The position numbers were made by a program, and so were the translations under genes. From an uncultured Oscillospiraceae bacterium (GTDB lineage Bacteria; Bacillota; Clostridia; Oscillospirales; Oscillospiraceae), in NCBI GenBank assembly GCA_934569425.1, contig CAKTKM010000041.1, positions 1 to 10,928 on the forward strand: a stretch of DNA of 10,928 bases, in the 5' to 3' direction. This document shows, one piece after another, positions 6,684-10,928 of this stretch. Each line of letters starts with the position of its first letter. Within the stretch, counting starts at the first letter, position 1. The notes beneath the pieces were generated by a model that did not search any database, had not been told where the DNA came from, and saw only the letters and a program-made list of their open reading frames with translations.

Positions 6684-6708
6684 CACCGCTTTTCTCCATC
6701 TCCACACA

Positions 6709-6742
6709 GAAGTGCGCCGGTTGACCGGCGCACTTCCTTTTT
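6709..6742 (+). terminator. Rho-independent terminator of the activator gene
   Basis: A perfect 12-bp stem (6709-6720 with 6725-6736) with a TTGA loop is followed by CTTTTT. It starts 26 bases after the activator stop codon. The opposite strand has no U-run after the stem, so it works mainly on plus-strand transcripts. Confidence 0.93.
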
Positions 6743-6853
6743 CTCTGCGCAGCGCCCGCCGGTCCAGTCCTGCCCCGCCGGCCAGTACAGCGCCTCCGCC
6801 ATCCTGCGCACCATATGCCTATCGTTTTTATTGGTCGAAAGCCGGCTTCGCTC

Positions 6854-6882
6854 AGTATAGCAAGCGTGGTCCCGATTTACAA
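6854..6882 (-). promoter_or_regulatory. Orphan sigma-A promoter-like element pointing left
   Basis: On the minus strand TTGTAA (6877-6882), a 17-bp spacer and TATACT (6854-6859) preceded by TGC (extended -10) form a good promoter. No gene follows: transcripts would run about 100 bases before meeting the reverse face of the activator's terminator hairpin. It may drive a small RNA or belong to the repeat next to it. Confidence 0.5.
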
Positions 6883-6883
6883 T

Positions 6884-6926
6884 CGTCTCCCGCGCAATGG
6901 AAATAATTTCCATTGCGCGGGAGACG
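6884..6926. repeat. 43-base near-perfect palindrome (21-bp arms, 1-base centre)
   Basis: Arms 6884-6904 and 6906-6926 are exact reverse complements, with A6905 at the centre. As RNA either strand could fold, but a one-base centre is too tight for a normal loop, so the innermost pairs would open. It is not followed by a U-run on either strand. It abuts the -35 of the orphan promoter (one base apart). It could be a dispersed palindromic repeat, an operator, or a junction of two inverted ends. Confidence 0.9.
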
Positions 6927-7032
6927 GCGCATCCTCCCCGCCGCGCCTTTTCTTCCGACGCCCGTTCCGTCTGCCGGAGCGGGATAGTGTACCGCCGGCC
7001 GCCAAGGCCGTGCGAAAGCCGCCGGAACGACA

Positions 7033-7064
7033 GTGACCGGAGGGCTTTTACGCCCTCCGGTCAC
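7033..7064 (-). terminator. Hairpin downstream of the HD-domain gene (probable terminator)
   Basis: A perfect 13-bp stem (7033-7045 with 7052-7064) with a 6-base loop begins 45 bases after the HD gene stop. The minus-strand sequence after it (TGTCGTTCC) is only weakly U-rich, so termination may be partial or the structure may only protect the 3' end. It is not oriented as a terminator for the plus strand. Confidence 0.6.
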
Positions 7065-7109
7065 ATAGCACCTTGATTATTCCGCGCTCTGCGGGATATT
7101 CTTCGGCAT

Positions 7110-7571
7110 TCAGACACAGAAAACCGCTTTGGCAAGAGCCTTGCCGCTCTCCGTCCACATGATCCTGTTGATGAAATTCTCCACGTTCCGGCGTTCATAC
7201 CCGTTTTCGGAGGCGTTGGCGATATAGTCCGCCTCCAGCAGGATCTGATAGTCGCGCCCGCAGACATCGGTAAAGGTGTGATGGTGCCCCACAAGGAACG
7301 CCACGCGGTGGATCTGCGTTTCCGTCAGGCCGGTGCCCCGCAGAAAGTCCCGCACCATGGGCACGCCCTCCGCCTCCTGATGCTTCCCGTTGGTGTCGCC
7401 ATACTTCTCCCGGCACAGCGGGCAGGCGATGTCATGGGTGATGGCGGCGACCTCAAGGACGGCCTGCGTCTCCGCGTCCAGTCCCTCCATCTCGGCGATG
7501 GTCCTGGCATACGTCCACACACGGATAAAGTGGTCAATATCGTGGATATTGCCGTTGGAAAAGTCGATCAT
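7110..7571 (-). CDS. HD-domain phosphohydrolase-like protein
   Basis: This 153-residue protein has the metal-binding HD pattern: His14 (DIDHF), His46-Asp47 (THDIA), histidines 96-98 (GHHHT) and Asp115 (EADYIAN). HD proteins hydrolyse phosphate esters, often nucleotides; the substrate is unknown. Cys50/Cys53 follow the HD pair (THDIACPLC). The family usually begins a little upstream of this Met, near the residues that here lie in another frame (see the overlapping 10-codon frame). The frame stays open further upstream, but that part reads as low-quality translation of GC-rich spacer, so the start at 7571 was preferred. It has no good ribosome site of its own. It follows the glycosylase gene on the same strand and may share its transcript. 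Confidence 0.82.
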   Translation of the reverse strand: MIDFSNGNIHDIDHFIRVWTYARTIAEMEGLDAETQAVLEVAAITHDIACPLCREKYGDTNGKHQEAEGVPMVRDFLRGTGLTETQIHRVAFLVGHHHTFTDVCGRDYQILLEADYIANASENGYERRNVENFINRIMWTESGKALAKAVFCV

Positions 7572-7600
7572 TTTTTCAGGATCTCTGCGATCTTCATCAT
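7568..7600 (-). CDS. 10-codon frame overlapping the HD start (leader peptide, or true N-terminus split by a frameshift)
   Basis: The best ribosome site in this region, AAAGGAGG, is followed by ATGATG and the short frame MMKIAEILKK-stop. It ends on a run of six A's, then TGA, which overlaps the HD gene's ATG as ATGA. Two readings fit. A leader peptide may couple translation to the HD gene. Or one A is missing: a seven-A run, or a -1 slip on the run, would fuse MMKIAEILKK directly to MIDFSNGN, giving a natural-looking 163-residue HD protein. I think the fused form looks like the family's usual N-terminus, but this is a judgement from memory. Confidence 0.5.
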   Translation of the reverse strand: MMKIAEILKK

Positions 7601-7639
7601 CTGTATTCCTCCTTTGCCGCTCCCCGCCATGCCCGGCCA

Positions 7640-7653
7640 GGCCGTTTCCGGCC
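7640..7653 (-). other. GAAA-tetraloop hairpin in the glycosylase-HD gap
   Basis: In the minus-strand RNA a 5-bp all-GC stem closes on a GAAA (GNRA) loop, 40-53 bases upstream of the ATGATG start. There is no U-run, so this is not a terminator. It may only reflect the GC-rich spacer. Confidence 0.3.
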
Positions 7654-7695
7654 GCCGCCCAGCGAGAGCCGTCGTGATACATCACGGCACATTCC

Positions 7696-8331
7696 CTATT
7701 TCTTTGGCTTATAGTCCCGCATCTCCGGTATCGCCCCGCCGGCCACCGCCCACAGATACAGGCTTGCCACGCTGCAATAGGGGCTGAAGCGGCGGCGGTA
7801 TTTTTCAAACAGCCTGCGGTCGATGCCGCGGTGGTGATAGACCATGCGCAGCCCCCGCTGGATGGCCAGATCGTCATAGCTGAAAATATTCGGGCGCTGC
7901 AGGCAGAACAGCAGGATCATCTCCGCTGTCCAGACGCCGATGCCCTTCAGGGCGCTCAAGGCCCGGATGGCGTCCTCATCGCCCATGTGCGCCACCGCGT
8001 CCAGATCAAACGTGCCGGCATGAACTTTTCCGGAAAAATCCGTGATGTACTCCGCCTTGCGGAACGTCATGCCCAGGGCTTGCAGTTCCGGAACGCCTGC
8101 CGCCAGGATGCTCCCGGCGTTCACCTCGCCCAGCGCGTCCTGCATCCGCTGCCAGATCGTCGCCTGTGCCTTGGTGGATATCTGCTGCCCGATAATGTGG
8201 TGGACCACCGAGGAAAAGAGATCGGGATCCACCGTCCGGTCAATATGCCCAACGCGGTCAATGACATTGCTCAACCGTCGGTCCTTTTTCCGCAGATAGG
8301 CAAGCTCTGTCTCTCCGTATACGAAATACAT
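7696..8331 (-). CDS. DNA-3-methyladenine glycosylase II-like (AlkA/HhH-GPD family)
   Basis: This 211-residue enzyme belongs to the helix-hairpin-helix GPD superfamily and should excise alkylated purines from DNA. Visible are the HIIGQQIS segment (45-52), the hairpin ALKGIGVWTAEM (127-138), and the catalytic Asp in FSYDDLAIQRG (Asp154 by analogy to AlkA Asp238). The AlkA N-terminal domain is absent, as in many short bacterial members of this family. The start at 8331 is preferred over an upstream in-frame Met, because GGGGAGGTGA lies just before it and a promoter with TATAAT is about 40 bases upstream. No iron-sulfur cysteine cluster is seen at the C-terminus, which argues against an endonuclease III or MutY type. 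The gene is followed by the HD-domain gene. Confidence 0.9.
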   Translation of the reverse strand: MYFVYGETELAYLRKKDRRLSNVIDRVGHIDRTVDPDLFSSVVHHIIGQQISTKAQATIWQRMQDALGEVNAGSILAAGVPELQALGMTFRKAEYITDFSGKVHAGTFDLDAVAHMGDEDAIRALSALKGIGVWTAEMILLFCLQRPNIFSYDDLAIQRGLRMVYHHRGIDRRLFEKYRRRFSPYCSVASLYLWAVAGGAIPEMRDYKPKK

Positions 8332-8371
8332 CGTCCTCACCTCCCCGGCGCTTTCCGTCTGCTGCGGCACC

Positions 8372-8400
8372 ATTATAGCGCAGACGGGCAGACTTTGCCA
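8372..8400 (-). promoter_or_regulatory. Sigma-A promoter of the DNA glycosylase gene
   Basis: On the minus strand TGGCAA (8395-8400), a 17-bp spacer and a perfect TATAAT (8372-8377) give a predicted start near 8365, about 34 bases before the ATG. The -35 is weak (three of six), so regulation or an activator is possible. Confidence 0.7.
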
Positions 8401-8478
8401 TCAGAAAATATGCAGAATTTATCGCCGCCCCATCGGCAGCATTCTTTTTTGAACCTCCCGCCGGCCGGCTTTATACAG

Positions 8479-8503
8479 CACCCCCCCTTTCGGCGGGGGG
8501 GTG
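8479..8503 (-). terminator. Strong GC hairpin after the C-S lyase gene (probable terminator)
   Basis: CACCCCCCC (8479-8487) pairs perfectly with GGGGGGGTG (8495-8503) around a 7-base loop. It lies about 55 bases past the lyase stop and before the glycosylase promoter. In the lyase transcript no U-run follows, so termination efficiency is uncertain. The G7/C7 runs are prone to slippage in sequencing and replication. Confidence 0.6.
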
Positions 8504-8558
8504 GTTGCCCACAGGTTTTGTTGTCACTGTTCCACCCGCATCGTGGACACACATTCCG

Positions 8559-9773
8559 TCAGCCCTGCTCTTTGCTGATAGCCTCTGCGATACGCTCCAG
8601 ACCGGTCTGTACCATAGCGCGGGGCATGGCCAGATTCAGGCGGACATAGCCTTTGGCGTTGCCTACGAACAGCCCGTCGCCGCCCTCCAGCAGTACACCG
8701 GCTTTGTTGGCGAAGAAGTCCGGCAGGTCGGCTACCTGCGGCAGCACATCGCCCAGATCCACCCACGCAAAGTAGGTGGCCTCCGGAATAGTAAACCTTG
8801 CGGCAGGGATGTTCCCTTTCAGAAACTCGTCCACCAGCTTCAGATTTCCATCTACATAGGCCTTCAGTTGCTCCAGCCACGCACCGCCGTGCTCATAGGC
8901 CGCCTTGTGCGCTGCGATAGACAGCGGATTCACCGCGCCGATGTTCTTGTCCCGTGTCTGGAAACGTGCCCGCTCCTCGTCGCTGCGGATAATGATGTTG
9001 GAGTGCAGCAGTCCCGCCAGATTGAAGGTCTTGCTGGCGGACATACAGGTGATGAGCCGCTCATAATCCGGCATGATCTTGCCCATGGGGATATGCCGCA
9101 GGCCGGTGCGGATCAGGTCGCAGTGAATCTCGTCGGACACCACCCACAGCTGATGCTTTTCGATGATCTCCGCCATGCGGCGCAGCTCGTCCTCCGTCCA
9201 GATGCGGCCGGTGGGATTGTGGGGATTGCAGAGCATCAGCACCTTCACCGCCGGATCGGATGCCTTCTTCTCAAAGTCTGCCCAGTCCATCTCAAAGCGG
9301 CCGTTCTCCTTTTTCAGCGGCGAGGTCACCAGCTCTACGTCGTTATACTCGCAGGCGTGGAGGAAGAAACCGTAGGCTGGGGTCATGGTCAGTACCTTGC
9401 CGTTCGTGGGCTTCACCAGATCCTCCACGATCTGATACAGCGCAGGGATGACGCCGGGCGAGAAGGTCAGCTGCTCCTTGGGGAACGACCAGCCGTAACG
9501 GCTCTCGCACCAAGTCCGCAGGGCCTCGTAGTAGCCGTCGTCGGACACGATGGAATAGCCAAGGATCTGCCGGTTCACGCGGTCGATGATGGCCTGCCGG
9601 ATCTCCGGCGCTACGGCGAACTCCATGTCGGCCACCCACATCCGGATGAACTCCTCGTCCTTGTAGGGGAATACCCGCTCCGGCCCGCAGTGGAAAATGT
9701 AGGGACGCCAGCCGTCCACATTCTCGGAATTGGTGTGGCGGCGGTCGATGATCTCATCAAAGTTGTATGTCAT
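8559..9773 (-). CDS. MalY/PatB-family PLP-dependent C-S lyase (cystathionine beta-lyase-like aminotransferase)
   Basis: This 404-residue protein is a fold-type I PLP enzyme of the MalY/PatB subgroup, which cleaves cystathionine or other S-conjugated cysteines to pyruvate, ammonia and a thiol. Visible are the N-terminal WVADMEF (46-52, a hallmark of this subgroup), the CNPHNPTG motif (182-189), Asp214 in SDEIHCDL that contacts the pyridine nitrogen, Lys248 in SASKTFNLAGL that forms the internal aldimine, and Arg378 (YVRLN) that binds the substrate carboxylate. The length is normal for the family. AAAGGAG precedes the ATG at a long spacing. It is divergent from an XRE regulator gene. A role in sulfur amino-acid metabolism is the standard inference; a regulatory role as in MalY is possible too. 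Confidence 0.93.
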   Translation of the reverse strand: MTYNFDEIIDRRHTNSENVDGWRPYIFHCGPERVFPYKDEEFIRMWVADMEFAVAPEIRQAIIDRVNRQILGYSIVSDDGYYEALRTWCESRYGWSFPKEQLTFSPGVIPALYQIVEDLVKPTNGKVLTMTPAYGFFLHACEYNDVELVTSPLKKENGRFEMDWADFEKKASDPAVKVLMLCNPHNPTGRIWTEDELRRMAEIIEKHQLWVVSDEIHCDLIRTGLRHIPMGKIMPDYERLITCMSASKTFNLAGLLHSNIIIRSDEERARFQTRDKNIGAVNPLSIAAHKAAYEHGGAWLEQLKAYVDGNLKLVDEFLKGNIPAARFTIPEATYFAWVDLGDVLPQVADLPDFFANKAGVLLEGGDGLFVGNAKGYVRLNLAMPRAMVQTGLERIAEAISKEQG

Positions 9774-9803
9774 GGTGCAGCGCTCCTTTCGTTTGATGAG
9801 TCT

Positions 9804-9832
9804 ATAATAGCAGGCAGACGCCGCAGGGTCAA
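9804..9832 (-). promoter_or_regulatory. Sigma-A promoter of the C-S lyase gene
   Basis: On the minus strand TTGACC (9827-9832), a 17-bp spacer and TATTAT (9804-9809) with a TG one base upstream of the -10 give a strong promoter starting near 9797, about 24 bases before the ATG. Confidence 0.78.
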
Positions 9833-9869
9833 AGCGTGCCGTTTACTTTTCGGGAATACCGGTGCTTAA

Positions 9870-9892
9870 AAACTTTCCTTAAAATTAAGTTT
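9870..9892. promoter_or_regulatory. Nested inverted repeat between divergent promoters (candidate operator)
   Basis: AAACTT (9870-9875) and AAGTTT (9887-9892) form an inverted pair, and CTTAA-AA-TTAAG (9878-9889) is nested inside. The element lies between the two divergent promoters, immediately upstream of the regulator's -35. It is a plausible binding site for the XRE regulator, not shown. Confidence 0.4.
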
Positions 9893-9896
9893 CAGC

Positions 9897-9925
9897 TTGC
9901 ACAGGGCGAAAAATACGGCTATACT
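9897..9925 (+). promoter_or_regulatory. Sigma-A promoter of the XRE regulator gene
   Basis: TTGCAC (9897-9902), a 17-bp spacer and TATACT (9920-9925) give a predicted start near 9932, about 42 bases before the ATG. GAGG at 9962-9965 is the ribosome site. Confidence 0.78.
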
Positions 9926-9973
9926 GAAAAGTAAGGGAACAAATCACCAAAATATGATTTTGAGGAAAGTGCA

Positions 9974-10678
9974 ATGGCTTTGGCAGAGGAAATTGGAGCG
10001 AAGATCAAATACTACCGGAAAAAGCGCGGGCTGAAGATCGCGGAGCTGGCGGAGATGCTCCACAAGACCGGCGCTACTGTGTCCAAATACGAAAGCAGGC
10101 AGATCGCCATAGACGTGGTGACGCTGTACGAGATCGCGGCGGCGCTGGGCGTACCGCCGGAGAAGCTGCTGTACTACGCCCCCATGCCCACAGAGGAACT
10201 GGAGGCCGACAGCATACCCGCCTTTTTTCGCGGCGTAGACCGACTGTATATGTACTACTTCGACGGGCGCAGCAACAGTCTTGTCCGCAGCGTCATCGAC
10301 ATCCGCGCCAAGGCCGGCCCACATACCTATGATGTGGCGCTGTATATGAATTTTCAGGATTACCAGCAATATCAGAACTGTGAAAATACCTATCTGGGCA
10401 CGCTGAGCCACTACGACGCGCTGAGCAACATCATCACCCGCAACCGCGACACGGAGATGGATATTTACCTTGTCTGCGTCCCCGCGTCCTATCTGAACGC
10501 AGAAACAAAGCGGGGACAGGATTTCGGCATCTCCTGCCGCCCCATCATGCCCACCTCCAACAAAGTGTTCCTGTCCAAAACCATCCAGCCGGAGACACCG
10601 GAGTTTTTGCAGGATCTCCATGTCTCCCGCGAGGACATTCAGATGTTGAAGCGGTATAATATGCTGTCGGTGATGTGA
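9974..10678 (+). CDS. XRE-family helix-turn-helix regulator with an unassigned C-terminal domain
   Basis: This 234-residue protein has a Cro/C1-type helix-turn-helix over about residues 7-65, with the usual pattern IGAKIKYYRKKRGLKIAELA and KTGATVSKYESRQIAIDVVTLYEIAAALGV, where the recognition helix is near 31-41. Residues from about 75 to 234 form a second, mixed region that I cannot assign. It includes LYMYYFDGRSNSLVRSVIDI (91-110) and MDIYLVCVPASYLNAETKRG (about 162-181) and lacks membrane or metal motifs. It may bind a small molecule or mediate dimerisation. The gene is divergent from the C-S lyase with shared intergenic elements, so control of that gene and of itself is the natural inference. 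Only weak hairpins follow the stop codon. Confidence 0.87.
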   Translation: MALAEEIGAKIKYYRKKRGLKIAELAEMLHKTGATVSKYESRQIAIDVVTLYEIAAALGVPPEKLLYYAPMPTEELEADSIPAFFRGVDRLYMYYFDGRSNSLVRSVIDIRAKAGPHTYDVALYMNFQDYQQYQNCENTYLGTLSHYDALSNIITRNRDTEMDIYLVCVPASYLNAETKRGQDFGISCRPIMPTSNKVFLSKTIQPETPEFLQDLHVSREDIQMLKRYNMLSVM

Positions 10679-10753
10679 AAAGCCGCTGCGGTGTTTCGCA
10701 GAAATCTCCGGCTCATATAAACCGGTCGTACCTGTCGAGCGCAGCACATAAGA

Positions 10754-10787
10754 ACACCCCCAAAGGCCATACGGCTTTTGGGGGTGT
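10754..10787 (-). terminator. 15-bp hairpin after the tRNA fragment (probable tRNA terminator)
   Basis: Arms 10754-10768 and 10773-10787 pair over 15 positions with one imperfect pair and a 4-base loop. On the minus strand it starts at the last base of the tRNA's CCA end and is followed by TCTTAT, a modest U-rich tail. It may also stop transcripts arriving from the XRE regulator on the plus strand, though no U-run follows in that direction. Confidence 0.65.
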
Positions 10788-10831
10788 GGTACGCCCGACT
10801 GGATTCGAACCAGCGGCCTACAGAGTCGGAG
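10787..10831 (-). pseudogene. 3' half of tRNA-Arg(CCG), likely attachment site of an integrative element
   Basis: Read on the minus strand, this 45-base segment matches a tRNA from anticodon loop to CCA: loop CTCCGAC with CCG at 34-36, stem half TCTGT, variable AGGCC, T-stem GCTGG and CCAGT, T-loop TTCGAAT, acceptor half CGGGCGT, A73 and encoded CCA. The partner half of the anticodon stem (ACAGA expected) and the D and 5' acceptor arms are missing: upstream reads GATAA and unrelated sequence. A break exactly at the anticodon loop is a classic att core for tRNA-targeted tyrosine recombinases. The displaced 3' half always has the element on its 5' side, so here the element lies to the right. 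Arg/CCG identity is from the anticodon position count. Confidence 0.8.
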
Positions 10832-10928
10832 TTATCAGGCCGTCAAGCCGGAAAGCCCTGCGGCGCAAGGGTTTGGTTGGTGCTGCACAAATTTCCGCCA
10901 TTTTGGAGAAAAACCTCGGAAGCCTTGT
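10832..10928. mobile_element. Probable end of an integrated element (edge only)
   Basis: The tRNA match stops at 10831. The remaining 97 bases do not complete the tRNA and should be the element's end if the integration reading is correct. Two minus-strand frames are open across most of it, but that is too short to mean anything. No integrase or recognisable arm-site repeat is visible. Confidence 0.45.

Larger units (their letters stand above)
6743..7032. other. Gene-free intergenic stretch with palindrome and orphan promoter
   Basis: I see no credible protein gene here. Open frames on both strands are short, lack ribosome sites and are compositionally odd. The short minus frame that reads on into the activator's 3' end has no good start signal. 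The stretch holds a leftward promoter-like pair (6854-6882) directly beside a 43-base palindrome (6884-6926). The rest (6927-7032) is GC-rich and shows nothing I recognise. It may be a dispersed intergenic repeat or a small RNA locus; neither can be proved from one copy. Confidence 0.5.
9843..9934. promoter_or_regulatory. Pair of 9-base inverted sequences flanking the regulator promoter (candidate operators)
   Basis: TTACTTTTC (9843-9851) and its exact reverse complement GAAAAGTAA (9926-9934) lie 74 bp apart. The first is just upstream of the lyase -35 and the second begins right after the regulator's -10, at its likely start site. Such a placement would let one protein control both promoters, but a chance match is not excluded. 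Confidence 0.35.

Noticed and set aside
5397..6707. Long open frame on the minus strand opposite the activator gene
   Set aside because: It is antisense to the AAA+ domain, with low-complexity composition and no ribosome site. The plus-strand frame has all expected motifs.
6629..6913. Small minus-strand frame of about 94 codons
   Set aside because: It starts inside the palindrome, has no ribosome site and runs antisense through the activator's terminator and 3' end. It is likely chance.
7665..7680. CGTGAT-AC-ATCACG palindrome between glycosylase and HD genes
   Set aside because: It is short and isolated, lies within spacer with no promoter nearby, and is not enough to call an operator.
7572..7877. 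Upstream in-frame extension of the HD-domain gene
   Set aside because: It would overlap the glycosylase gene end and reads as arbitrary sequence, with no ribosome site at its far start. The HD family fold begins near residue 1 of the shorter form.
8332..8373. Longer glycosylase start giving 225 residues
   Set aside because: Its ATG falls at the TATAAT box of the likely promoter, and a strong GGAGG site precedes the later ATG at 8331.
10687..10723. Weak hairpins after the XRE regulator as a terminator
   Set aside because: The stems have only four to five pairs and no T-run follows. The stronger hairpin at 10754-10787 is the better candidate.
1..10928. CRISPR array, retron, toxin-antitoxin or defence island
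   Set aside because: No regularly spaced repeats, reverse transcriptase, small paired toxin genes or defence nucleases were seen. Apart from the tRNA scar, the window is ordinary metabolic chromosome.

Overview
The window reads as chromosomal DNA of a moderately GC-rich Gram-positive anaerobe, most likely a gut Clostridia of the Oscillospiraceae type. This is inferred from strong AGGAGG ribosome sites, a Firmicutes-style lipoprotein signal, the protein flavours and a GC-rich third codon position. No database search was possible, so the taxon is an inference.

Positions 1-4577 (minus strand) form one catabolic operon. In transcription order it holds a DapA-family aldolase/lyase, a D-isomer-specific 2-hydroxyacid dehydrogenase, the lipoprotein solute receptor of a tripartite tricarboxylate transporter (TctC), a short-chain dehydrogenase, the small permease subunit (TctB) and the start of the large permease subunit (TctA), which runs off the left edge. 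Divergent from it (4779-6683, plus) is a sigma-54 enhancer-binding activator with a PrpR-type sensor domain, a PAS-like domain, a full AAA+ domain with GAFTGA, and a Fis-type helix-turn-helix. The 201-bp gap between them holds a near-consensus -24/-12 promoter facing the operon, phased A/T tracts, and two related inverted repeats 21-22 bp apart that are likely activator sites and overlap a candidate promoter for the activator itself. The simplest reading is that an organic acid (probably a hydroxylated di- or tricarboxylate) binds the sensor domain, RNA polymerase-sigma-54 is switched on, and the cell makes an uptake system plus two oxidoreductases and an aldolase that convert the acid towards pyruvate. 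The substrate cannot be named from sequence.

Positions 6684-7109 carry the activator's terminator, then about 370 bases without a convincing gene. That stretch holds a 43-base near-perfect palindrome next to a consensus-like promoter, and a 13-bp hairpin at the end of the next gene. Positions 7110-8400 (minus) hold an AlkA-type DNA glycosylase with its promoter and an HD-domain phosphohydrolase, whose best ribosome site serves a 10-codon frame that overlaps the HD start by ATGA.

Positions 8479-10678 hold a MalY/PatB-type PLP C-S lyase (minus) divergent from an XRE-family regulator (plus). Good sigma-A promoters face both ways and candidate operators lie between them.

The right edge (10754-10928) holds a hairpin terminator and the 3' half of a tRNA-Arg(CCG) gene, from anticodon loop to CCA, with no matching 5' half. 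This is the typical scar of tRNA-targeted integration, and it places the end of an integrated element at about 10832 and beyond.
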